From: Streptomyces sp. TN58
Lineage (GTDB): Bacteria > Actinomycetota > Actinomycetes > Streptomycetales > Streptomycetaceae
Direction of reading: 5' to 3'
NCBI RefSeq assembly: GCF_001941845.1
Contig: NZ_CP018870.1
Span: forward strand, 6,796,001 to 6,860,000
Length of the DNA: 64,000 nucleotides
The position numbers were made by a program, and so were the translations under genes. Under the pieces are notes generated by a model that was not told the origin of the DNA, did not search any database, and saw nothing but the letters and a program-made list of their open reading frames with translations. This document shows positions 27,265-33,733 of the stretch, one piece after another. Each line of letters opens with the position of its first letter. Position 1 is the stretch's first letter.

Positions 27265-27289
27265 CAATTTTGCGAACACTGCAAAATTG
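27265..27289. promoter_or_regulatory. Perfect inverted repeat, probable XRE operator
   Basis: CAATTTTGC and GCAAAATTG form a perfect 9-bp inverted repeat with the 7-base spacer GAACACT, ending five bases before the ATG of the XRE regulator. It is the most AT-rich element in the pump/regulator intergenic region. A dimeric HTH protein bound here would block the regulator's own translation start region and could act on the divergent pump promoter. Confidence 0.7.
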
Positions 27290-27294
27290 GATCC

Positions 27295-27927
27295 ATGAAC
27301 ACAGGATCCACTGACGCGGAGCTGGAGCAGATTCTCGATGGCATCGGGCCCCGGCTGCGCAGGCTGCGCAGGGAACGGGGACTCACGCTGGAGGCACTCG
27401 CGGCCACGACCGGGATCTCGGTCAGCACACTGTCCCGGGTGGAATCAGGCAGGCGGCGCCCGACTCTGGACCTGCTCATCCCCCTGGCACGGGCGCACCA
27501 CGTCGCACTCGACCAGCTGGTGGCGGCGCCGGCCAGCGGTGACCCTCGGGTGCACCTCCGGCCCCTGCACAAGGAGCGCGGGAGCGTCCTCGTGCCCCTG
27601 ACGCAGTACCCGGGCCGAGTGCAGGTCTTCAAGCAGGTACTGGCACCCCGCCAGCCGGAACTGGTCACACATGAGGGCTACGAATGGCTCTACGTCCTCG
27701 CCGGTCGGCTACGCCTCATCCTCGGGGCGCGGGACTTCACGCTGCGGCCCGGCGAAGTGGCCGAGTTCGACACCACCGAGCCACACTGGTTCGGCCCCGC
27801 GGACACGAGCGCCGTGGAGATCCTGCACCTGTTCGGTCCGCGAGGAGACCAAGCCATCGTCCGCGCCGGACCGTCCAAAACCGATCCCGCCCCGCCGACC
27901 GCCCCAAACCCACCGTCGACAACGTGA
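27295..27927 (+). CDS. XRE-family regulator with C-terminal cupin domain
   Basis: A 210-residue transcription factor. Residues about 15-72 are an HTH_3/XRE domain (LRRLRRERGLTLEALAATTG, ISVSTLSRVESGRRRPTLDL). Residues about 115-190 are a cupin (HEGYEWLYVLAGRLRLILGA, TLRPGEVAEFDTTEPHWFGP) that would sense a small ligand. The architecture is typical of local repressors of efflux or catabolic genes. It is divergent from the MFS gene, with a perfect inverted repeat just before its start, so autoregulation and control of the pump are likely. The Pro/Thr-rich tail (TDPAPPTAPNPPSTT) is probably disordered. Confidence 0.88.
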   Translation: MNTGSTDAELEQILDGIGPRLRRLRRERGLTLEALAATTGISVSTLSRVESGRRRPTLDLLIPLARAHHVALDQLVAAPASGDPRVHLRPLHKERGSVLVPLTQYPGRVQVFKQVLAPRQPELVTHEGYEWLYVLAGRLRLILGARDFTLRPGEVAEFDTTEPHWFGPADTSAVEILHLFGPRGDQAIVRAGPSKTDPAPPTAPNPPSTT

Positions 27928-27940
27928 TGACCCGCAACAT

Positions 27941-28245
27941 TTAGTGGGGGATGGTGTCGATGACTTCGCGGGCGCCCTGGCGCAGGAGTGCGACGGCGAC
28001 GGAGGTGCCGAGGGTGGCGGGGTCGAGGCGGCCGGCCCACTCGTGGGTGTTGGGGACGACCTTGCCGGCGGGGGTGAACACCGAGGCCCGCAGGGAGAGG
28101 TCGCCGCTGCGTTCGGCGCGTGCGTAGCCGGCGATGGGGCTGTTGCAGTGGCCCTGGGGGACAGGCAGGAGCATGCGTTCGGCGAGGGTTTCGCGGTGGG
28201 TGTCGGGGTGGTCGAGGGCGCTGACGATGTCGATGAGATCCGCAG
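27941..28245 (-). pseudogene. C-terminal fragment of a hydroxymethylbilane synthase-like (HemC) protein
   Basis: The minus-strand frame [40 protein letters not shown], then [20 protein letters not shown] and [20 protein letters not shown] resembles the third domain of HemC (porphobilinogen deaminase). The cysteine of QGHCNSPI lies near where the cofactor-linking Cys occurs. The first two domains are absent, and a LuxR-type fragment is joined directly upstream. It is a remnant; the essential hemC should lie elsewhere. Confidence 0.5.
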
Positions 28246-28249
28246 CCGC

Positions 28250-28566
28250 GGGCCGGCCTCCGGGCCCGGGGCGGCCGGCGGCACCGGGTCCGCCGCGCGG
28301 ATGCGCGGGCCCCGTCCAGGGGCGACCAGGCCGCAGTCGAAGGCGTGGACGATGGCAGGCGGCGCGGTCGCGCAGGCCGAGCTGGGCGAGGATCCGCGCG
28401 AGGTGTCCGGCCACGGCGTCCTCCGGGAGGGCCAGGGCTGCGGCGATCTCGTCGTCCCGCAGCCCGCAGCCCGCAGCCCGCAGCCGACCGCGGACAGCAC
28501 CCGGCGTTCGAAGTGCCCGGGTACGGTGCCGGCCGGGCGGCGGTCATCGGCGGCGGACGTCGGCAT
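28250..28566 (-). pseudogene. LuxR-type HTH fragment broken by heptanucleotide repeats
   Basis: It starts at ATG ([20 protein letters not shown]) and reads [11 protein letters not shown], after which four copies of a 7-base repeat shift the frame. The true continuation [32 protein letters not shown] is found in a second frame and [17 protein letters not shown] in a third. This is the C-terminal DNA-binding region of a NarL/LuxR response regulator. The receiver domain is missing. It may be a relic, although removal of two repeats would restore the first junction. Confidence 0.5.
28456..28483. repeat. Four tandem copies of a 7-bp repeat (CCCGCAG)
   Basis: Four perfect heptamers in a row inside the LuxR-like fragment. 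Because 7 is not a multiple of 3, each gain or loss changes the reading frame. Two or five copies would keep [16 protein letters not shown] reading in frame, while the present four do not. Confidence 0.85.
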
Positions 28567-28685
28567 CGCGGCTCCCCGGGATCCTGGCTGGTCGGTCTGC
28601 GGGCGCCGACAAGCCAGCCACGGCAGCGCCGGGCAGGACATCCGGAACGATCCGGAGTGACCCCCGTGCCCGGACCTGCGGGGCC

Positions 28686-29183
28686 TCACACGGTCAGGCG
28701 GTGGAGGACGACGTCGTTCAGGGCGCCGTCCTCGGCGGTGAGGGTCAGATACGTGTGGTGGGGTTGGCGCCGCCGGTCGGTCGGGGAGCCGGGGTTGAGC
28801 AGGCGCAGCCCGCCAGGGGCGGTGGAGTCCCAGGGGATGTGGCTGTGCCCGAACACCAGGACGTCCGTGTCGGGGAAGAGCGCGGCGCAGCGGCGTTCGC
28901 GACCGGCGGCCGGCCCGGTCTCGTGGACGACGGCGAAGCGCAGGCCGCCGAGTTCGGCGCGGGCGACCTCGGGCAGCCTGCGGCGCAGGGCGGGCCCGTC
29001 GTTGTTGCCGTACACGGCGATCAGGCGCCGCGACGCCGACTCCAGTACGTCGAGGGTGGCCTCGTCGGTCCAGTCCCCGGCGTGGATCACCGCGTCGGCC
29101 TCGCCGGCGGCCCGCAACAGGCCTTCCGGGAGGCGCTTGGCGCGCGAGGGCACGTGGGTGTCCGAGGTCAGCAGCAGCCGCAT
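28686..29183 (-). CDS. YfcE/MJ0936-type metallophosphoesterase
   Basis: A 165-residue soluble phosphodiesterase of the calcineurin-like fold. All metal-binding motifs are visible in order: SDTH (LLLTSDTHVPSRA), HAGDW, GNND (AVYGNNDGPALRR), VVHETG and GHSH (VLVFGHSHIPWDS). The family binds two metal ions and cleaves phosphodiesters such as cyclic nucleotides or artificial substrates; the physiological substrate is generally unknown. It stands alone between the decayed LuxR/hemC fragments and an insertion sequence, so its promoter should lie in the ~70 bases before the IS. Confidence 0.88.
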   Translation of the reverse strand: MRLLLTSDTHVPSRAKRLPEGLLRAAGEADAVIHAGDWTDEATLDVLESASRRLIAVYGNNDGPALRRRLPEVARAELGGLRFAVVHETGPAAGRERRCAALFPDTDVLVFGHSHIPWDSTAPGGLRLLNPGSPTDRRRQPHHTYLTLTAEDGALNDVVLHRLTV

Positions 29184-29251
29184 GGGCCCACCATAGGGCG
29201 CTTCGGGAGTTCCGTCCGGCTCGCGGCGGTGGGGCGTGGCGCCAGGCGCCG

Positions 29252-30151
29252 CTAGGAGTTGTCGTCAAAGTGTCACGCCCACATCAGGAGCGACGCGAGG
29301 GTGACGGCTGCTTGGTAGGACTGGGCGGTCTTGTCGTACCTGGTCGCGATGCCGCGCCACTGCTTGAGCCGGTTGAAGCACCGTTCCACCACGTTGCGGC
29401 GCTTGTAGACCTGTTTGTCGAAGGCCGGCGGCCTGCCTCCCCGGCCGCCTCGCCGGGTCCGGTTGCGGACCTGGTCGGACCGTTCAGGGATCGTGTGCGT
29501 GACGCCGCGCCGCCGCAGCCAAGTACGGATGGCCTTCGAGCTGTAGCCCTTGTCGCCGATGACGTGGTCGGGCCTGATGCGCGGTCGACCCGGCCCGATC
29601 CGGGGCACCCGTATCGCGTCCATCACGGCGGTGAACTGGGTGCAGTCGTTGGTGTTCCCGCCGGTCAGGACGAACGCGAGGGGGCGGCCCGCCCCATCGC
29701 AGGCCAGGTGAATCTTGCTGGTCAGTCCGCCGCGGGACCGGCCGAGGGCCGGGCTGCGGAGCCCCCTTTTCGGGCTCCGGCCGCGTGCTGGTGGGCACGG
29801 ACAACGGTGGAGTCCACCGACACCAGCCACTCGATGTCGCCTGCCGCGTCCGCTTGCGCCTGCGCGGCCTGGAGCATCCGCTCGAAGGTTCCGTCCGCCG
29901 CCCACCTGCGGAAACGGGTGTGGAGGCTGGCCCACGACCCGTACCGGTCGGGCACGTCCCGCCAGGCGACCCCGGTCCGGAACTTCCACACGATCCCGTT
30001 CAGGATCGTCCGGTCGTCCAGCCGCGGCCGCCCCAACACGGGCCGAGGCAGCAACGGCTGCACGAGTTCCCACTCAGCGTCCGACAGTTCATGGCGACGT
30101 ATCACCCAACCATGATCCACAATGCAGGATCACTTTGACGACAGGCCCTAG
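29252..30151 (-). mobile_element. IS5-family (IS427-like) insertion sequence
   Basis: The element is about 0.9 kb, with the inverted end sequence TGTCGTCAAAGTG at both ends (left near 29260, right inverted near 30135). Both ends are flanked by CTAG, consistent with the small target duplication of IS427-group elements. It carries one transposase read in two overlapping frames. Its right end directly abuts an orphan IS630-type end (the shared TAG), so it inserted at, or next to, an older IS end. Confidence 0.8.
29273..30120 (-). CDS. IS5/IS427-type transposase made by -1 frameshifting
   Basis: The first frame starts at GTG (VDHGWVIRRHELSDAEWELV) and carries the N-terminal DUF4096-like region and the first catalytic Asp (WLVSVDSTVVRAHQHAAGAR), stopping after GPAAD. 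The second frame continues RSRGGLTSKIHLACDG, VIGDKGYSSKAIRTWL and the C-terminal RRNVVERCFNRLKQWRGIAT with the catalytic Glu. The switch site on the coding strand is CGAAAAGGGGGC (around 29762-29772), an A-run followed by a G-run where a -1 slip fuses GARK to RGLRSPALGRSRGG. An 8-bp hairpin surrounds the slip site. This is the normal expression mode of the group, so the gene is treated as intact. Confidence 0.78.
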
Positions 30152-30170
30152 TGCTGTGGCCGGGAAGGTT
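30149..30170 (+). repeat. Orphan IS630-type terminal repeat
   Basis: TAGTGCTGTGGCCGGGAAGG followed by TT matches the ends of the intact IS630-type element at 7745-8984. No transposase or opposite end is present within the next few kb. The TA at its start coincides with the right boundary of the IS427-type element. Confidence 0.55.
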
Positions 30171-30327
30171 TGTCGGGGCGCGGTGTCTGGCGCGGTGCCT
30201 CGCAAGGCGGAGGGTCATCCGCGTACCGGTCGTATGCCGACGATCCCGGCAACGCGGCGAGGTGCCGTGCCGGGCGCCGCGAGCCGGACGGGACGTTCGC
30301 GACACGCCCCAGCACCCCGGGCCGCGG

Positions 30328-31776
30328 TTACCGGGCTCGCTCGCTCCGAGCCCGAGTACGGGCCGTGCGGTCGCGGTAGGGGACCGCCGGGGCCGGGCCG
30401 ATGGAGGGGGCCGTCCGCTCGTAGGCGTGGCCGGCGCGCAGCACGGCCGCCTCGCCGAAGGGCCTCCCCATGAGCTGCATGCCGATCGGCAGCCCCTGCG
30501 GGTCCAGGCCGACCGGGACGGTCAGCGACGGCACCCCCGTCACGTCGGCCGGGGCCGACAGCCGCACGTACGCGTCGGAGACGCTCTCCACCGTGCCGTC
30601 GCCCCAGGTCACCGTGGCCTGCCCGGCCTCCACGGCCGTCATCGGCACGGTGGGCGCGGCGATCACGTCGACCGCGTCCAGGTCCGTCATGTCCGTCCAC
30701 GCCTGCCGCAGGAGCGTACGGGCGCGCTGCGCACGCAGGTGGTCCCCGGCGGTCATCAGCTCGCCGGCCTCCAGCAGGACCCGTACGTCCGCCGAGTAGA
30801 GGCCGGGTACCGCCCGCAGCGTCCGCTCGTGGTACGCCGTCGCCTCGGGCACCATCAGCCCCCACTGGATCGCCCGGATGTAGCGCGTCATCGGGATCGT
30901 GACGTCGACGAGGCGTGCGCCGAGGTCTTCCAGCCGGGCGATCGCACCCCGTACCGCGGCCTCGACGTCCGGGTGGACGTGGTCGAAGTAGTAGTTGCCC
31001 GGCACGCCGACCCGAAGTCCCGTCAGGTCCGTGCCAGGACCGGGCCGGTAGTCGCCGGGCGGCGCCGCGACGGACGCCGGGTCGCGCGGGTCGCGGCCCA
31101 CCAGCCGGGCCAGGACCAGGGCGGCGTCCTCCACGGTCCGGGTGAGGGGCCCGACATGGTCGAGGGACCAGGACAGCGAGGTCACACCGTGCCGGGGGAC
31201 CAGCCCGTAGGTGGGCTTGAGGCCGACGATCCCGTTCAGGGCGGCGGGCACCCGGATCGATCCGCCGGTGTCGGTCCCCAGCGCGAACGTCGCCGCGCGG
31301 GCCGCGACCGCGACGGCCGAGCCGCCGCTGGATCCGCCGGCCACCCGGCGCGGGTCCCAGGCGTTGCCGGTCTGGGGGGTGGTGAGGCCGTAGGCGAACT
31401 CGTGGGTGTGGGTCTTGCCGACGAACACCGCCCCGGCCGCGGAGAGCCGTGCGGCGACCGTGCTGTCGGCCGGCGCCCGGTGCCCCGCGCGGACCCGGGA
31501 ACTCGCGGAGGTGGCCGTACCGGCCACGTCGATCAGGTCCTTCAGGCCCGCGGGTATGCCGTGGAGGGGGCTGCGGGCCCCGCCCGCGGCGATGTCGGCG
31601 GCCGCGCGCCGCGCCGTACTCCGCGCCCGGTCCGCCGTCACCGAGACATAGGGGCCCAGGCTGGGCTGCACCTCCTCGATGCGCTCCAGTACCGAGTCCA
31701 CCAGCTCGACCGGCGACAGCCGGCGCGTCCGGACCGCCTCGGCGGCGTCAGCCACGGTCAGTTCATACGGCTGCAT
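30328..31776 (-). CDS. Amidase-signature hydrolase (GatA/AtzE-like)
   Basis: A 482-residue enzyme of the amidase signature family, hydrolysing a C-N bond with a Lys-cisSer-Ser triad. K79 is in LHGIPAGLKD, cis-Ser S149 in AGGSSGGSAVAV, and nucleophile S173 in GTDTGGSIRVPAAL. The length is normal for a free-standing amidase. The upstream gene encodes a small DUF4089 protein whose end overlaps this start by 14 bases. In the s-triazine pathway AtzG (DUF4089) forms a complex with the amidase AtzE (1-carboxybiuret hydrolase), so this pair may likewise be a two-subunit enzyme. The substrate here is unknown. Transcription comes from the divergent promoter region near 32.0 kb with the two AAAGC-N9 operators. 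Confidence 0.85.
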   Translation of the reverse strand: MQPYELTVADAAEAVRTRRLSPVELVDSVLERIEEVQPSLGPYVSVTADRARSTARRAAADIAAGGARSPLHGIPAGLKDLIDVAGTATSASSRVRAGHRAPADSTVAARLSAAGAVFVGKTHTHEFAYGLTTPQTGNAWDPRRVAGGSSGGSAVAVAARAATFALGTDTGGSIRVPAALNGIVGLKPTYGLVPRHGVTSLSWSLDHVGPLTRTVEDAALVLARLVGRDPRDPASVAAPPGDYRPGPGTDLTGLRVGVPGNYYFDHVHPDVEAAVRGAIARLEDLGARLVDVTIPMTRYIRAIQWGLMVPEATAYHERTLRAVPGLYSADVRVLLEAGELMTAGDHLRAQRARTLLRQAWTDMTDLDAVDVIAAPTVPMTAVEAGQATVTWGDGTVESVSDAYVRLSAPADVTGVPSLTVPVGLDPQGLPIGMQLMGRPFGEAAVLRAGHAYERTAPSIGPAPAVPYRDRTARTRARSERAR

Positions 31777-31972
31777 CGTGCTGCCCCTCTCCCGCGCGGT
31801 ACGCGGCGGACGGCGGCGTGTCCCCGAAGTCGAGTTCCCGCAGGACGGACACGACGGAGTGGATGTGGGCGGCGGTGACGGCCACTTCGGCGTGGCGTTC
31901 GGGCGCCAGGGCGAGGCCGGAGCGTGCGGCCCAGCGGGCCGCCTCCTCGGGGGTGAGGTCGTCGGCGGACAC
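31763..31972 (-). CDS. DUF4089 (AtzG-like) small amidase partner
   Basis: A 69-residue helical protein, MSADDLTPEEAARWAARSGL then ALAPERHAEVAVTAAHIHSV and LRELDFGDTPPSAAYRAGEG. The pattern (R/E-rich helix, V..NLE-like stretch, FPLP-like end) matches DUF4089/AtzG, which binds and stabilises an amidase partner. It overlaps the downstream amidase by 14 bases, so expression is coupled. The ATG is preceded by AGGAA at good spacing. It is the first gene of the two-gene operon facing the metallo-beta-lactamase-fold gene. Confidence 0.72.
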   Translation of the reverse strand: MSADDLTPEEAARWAARSGLALAPERHAEVAVTAAHIHSVVSVLRELDFGDTPPSAAYRAGEGQHDAAV

Positions 31973-32028
31973 AGGTGTCCTTCCTGAACGGGTCGAGGGG
32001 GAAGGGGCGGTGGACGTTCACCGCAACT

Positions 32029-32050
32029 AAAAGCTAACAGATTGCGTTAG
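32029..32050. promoter_or_regulatory. Putative TetR operator site 1 (AAAGC-N9-GCGTT)
   Basis: AAAGC, nine bases, then GCGTT, with the inner bases ending in ATT. It overlaps a separate CTAAC-N7-GTTAG repeat. It differs from the symmetrical site upstream of the nearby TetR gene at one base of the outer arm. It lies in the divergent promoter region, on the amidase side. Confidence 0.55.
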
Positions 32051-32075
32051 TGGCGGGCGGGGGTCTAGGGTTCCA

Positions 32076-32096
32076 AAAAGCGAATCAATTGCTTTT
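32076..32096. promoter_or_regulatory. Putative TetR operator site 2 (AAAGC-N9-GCTTT)
   Basis: AAAAGC, nine bases, GCTTTT: an exact inverted repeat with the same arm sequence and spacing as the site in front of the TetR gene 1.6 kb away. It lies about 40 bases before the GTG of the hydrolase gene, a position suited to repression of that promoter. Confidence 0.65.
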
Positions 32097-32136
32097 AGGT
32101 GGGGTTCTCGCCCCCTCTGACGCAGGAAGGCCTCCC

Positions 32137-33147
32137 GTGCACGCAGTGCCGCCCGCCCCCGCTTCCGCCTCCGCTTCCGCCCCCGCTTCCCCTTCCGTCC
32201 CCGCTTCCGTCCCCGCGCCCGTTTCCGTCCCGTCCTGGACGGTCGGCTCCGTCGCCGTCCACCGCATCGACGAAGTCCCCCTGCCACCGCAGACCGGCTC
32301 CTGGCTCCTGCCCGCCGCCACCGCCGGCGTCGTGCGCGAACACGGCTGGCTGCGCCCCGACTTCGCCGATCGCGACGGAGTCCTGCGCCTGGACAGCCAC
32401 AGCTTCGCGATGGTCGTGGACGGCCTGCGCGTCCTCGTCGACACGGGGATCGGCAACGGCAAGACCCGGGCCAACCCGGCGTGGCACGGCCTGCGCACCG
32501 ACTACCTCGAACGGCTGACGCTGGCGGGATTCCCGCCGGAGTCGGTCGACCTGGTCCTGCTGACCCACCTGCACACCGACCACGTCGGCTGGAACACCCG
32601 CCAGGTCGCAGGCAGTTGGGTACCGACCTTCCCCAACGCCCGCTACCTCACCTCGAAGGCGGAGTACGACTTCTGGGCGGACCACGCCATGGACGACGCC
32701 CGAGCGGCCGTCTTCCGCGACTCCGTGCACCCGGTGGAGGAGGCGGGCCTGCTCGAAGCGGTCGACGTACCGGCCGGAGGCCTCACCCTGGCCGCCGGCC
32801 TGGAGCTGGTACCGGCGCCCGGGCACACGCCGGGCCACACGGCCGTCCGGGTGACCGGCGGCGGCGCCACGGCGCTGATCACCGGGGACTGCATTCACCA
32901 CCCCGTACAGCTGGCGCACCCGGAGATCGGCAGCTGCGTCGACATCGACCCCGCTCGGGCCGAGGCGACCCGCCGATCCGTGCTCGCCTCGCTCGCCGGG
33001 ACGGGCACGCTCCTCCTCGGTACGCACTTCCCCCCGCCGACCGCCGGCCGCGTGGTCGCCGACGGCGACGCCTACCGGCTGGAAGCCGTCCCCGGCGGGG
33101 CCGCGGCGAAGCCGTCCAGGAACTCGTCCACGAGCCCGCACGCGTAG
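32137..33147 (+). CDS. Metallo-beta-lactamase-fold hydrolase
   Basis: A 336-residue enzyme, start GTG preceded by AGGAAGG. The N-terminal ~30 residues are an Ala/Ser/Pro repeat (from six-base repeats in the DNA) and probably disordered. The core has the zinc motif HxHxDH in VLLTHLHTDHVGWNTRQ, further ligands in GHTPGHTAVRV and ALITGDCIHH, and THFPPPTAG near the end, so both metal sites look complete. The family includes lactonases, glyoxalase II-like and ring-opening hydrolases. The substrate is unknown, but the divergent amidase/DUF4089 pair suggests a shared catabolic or detoxifying role. The 3' end overlaps the convergent TetR gene by 76 bases, and the promoter contains two candidate sites for that TetR. 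Confidence 0.85.
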   Translation: MHAVPPAPASASASAPASPSVPASVPAPVSVPSWTVGSVAVHRIDEVPLPPQTGSWLLPAATAGVVREHGWLRPDFADRDGVLRLDSHSFAMVVDGLRVLVDTGIGNGKTRANPAWHGLRTDYLERLTLAGFPPESVDLVLLTHLHTDHVGWNTRQVAGSWVPTFPNARYLTSKAEYDFWADHAMDDARAAVFRDSVHPVEEAGLLEAVDVPAGGLTLAAGLELVPAPGHTPGHTAVRVTGGGATALITGDCIHHPVQLAHPEIGSCVDIDPARAEATRRSVLASLAGTGTLLLGTHFPPPTAGRVVADGDAYRLEAVPGGAAAKPSRNSSTSPHA

Positions 33148-33665
33148 TCGGCGGTGAGGCCGCCGGGGCGGAAGAGGATGCGGTACATGATCGGCGCCAC
33201 GACCCGGTCCAGCACCGGCTCGACCCCCGGCGCGTCCTCGCCGCGCTCCGCCGCCCGGGCGAGTACGACGCCGATCTGCTCCGCGGCGTACTGCGAGCAC
33301 CGCGTGGCGTTGTCGCCGTCGGGGGCCCCGAGGAGGGCGTCGCGGATGTAGGCGCGGCCGACCGGGGACGCCATCTCCTCGACGAACTGCTCGGCCCAGC
33401 CGCGCAGGTCCACGGCCAGGCTGCCGTGGTCGCGCGGCGGAGCGTCCGGCCGCAGGCGCTCCACGGCGACGTCCGACAGCAGCGCCTGCAGATCGCCCCA
33501 GCGCCGGTAGACCGTCGACGGGGTGACGCCGGCGCGCGCCGCGATCAGCGGGACGGTCAGCTCCGCGCGGCCCAGCTCCGCCTGGAGCTCGCGCACCGCG
33601 GTGTGCACCGCCTCCTGCACGCGCGCGCTGCGCCCGCCCGGGCGGACCATCGGTTTGCGACTCAT
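33072..33665 (-). CDS. TetR-family repressor
   Basis: A 197-residue regulator. The N-terminal HTH reads ELTVPLIAARAGVTPSTVYR then RWGDLQALLSDVAVERL. The C-terminal ligand domain has the TetR_C-like block AEQFVEEMASPVGRAYIRDA and VLDRVVAPIMYRILFRPGG. The gene runs toward the hydrolase gene and overlaps its 3' end. An 8-bp perfect inverted repeat lies 11 bases upstream of its ATG. The same AAAGC-N9-GCTTT spacing occurs twice in front of the hydrolase/amidase genes, so autoregulation and control of those genes are likely. The inducer is unknown. Confidence 0.9.
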   Translation of the reverse strand: MSRKPMVRPGGRSARVQEAVHTAVRELQAELGRAELTVPLIAARAGVTPSTVYRRWGDLQALLSDVAVERLRPDAPPRDHGSLAVDLRGWAEQFVEEMASPVGRAYIRDALLGAPDGDNATRCSQYAAEQIGVVLARAAERGEDAPGVEPVLDRVVAPIMYRILFRPGGLTADYACGLVDEFLDGFAAAPPGTASSR

Positions 33666-33675
33666 GGCGGCAGCC

Positions 33676-33696
33676 TAAAGCAACGTTCTTGCTTTA
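33676..33696. promoter_or_regulatory. Putative TetR operator site 3 (autoregulatory)
   Basis: TAAAGCAA and TTGCTTTA form a perfect 8-bp inverted repeat around CGTTC, just upstream of the TetR start codon. The arms and spacing match the sites at 32029 and 32076. Confidence 0.72.
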
Positions 33697-33733
33697 CGAG
33701 GCCGGAGGGACTCCCCGAAGCGAACGCCTGGCG

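Noticed and set aside
30151..31878. Plus-strand frame opposite the amidase
   Set aside because: It is a shadow of the amidase gene, which has the full catalytic triad.
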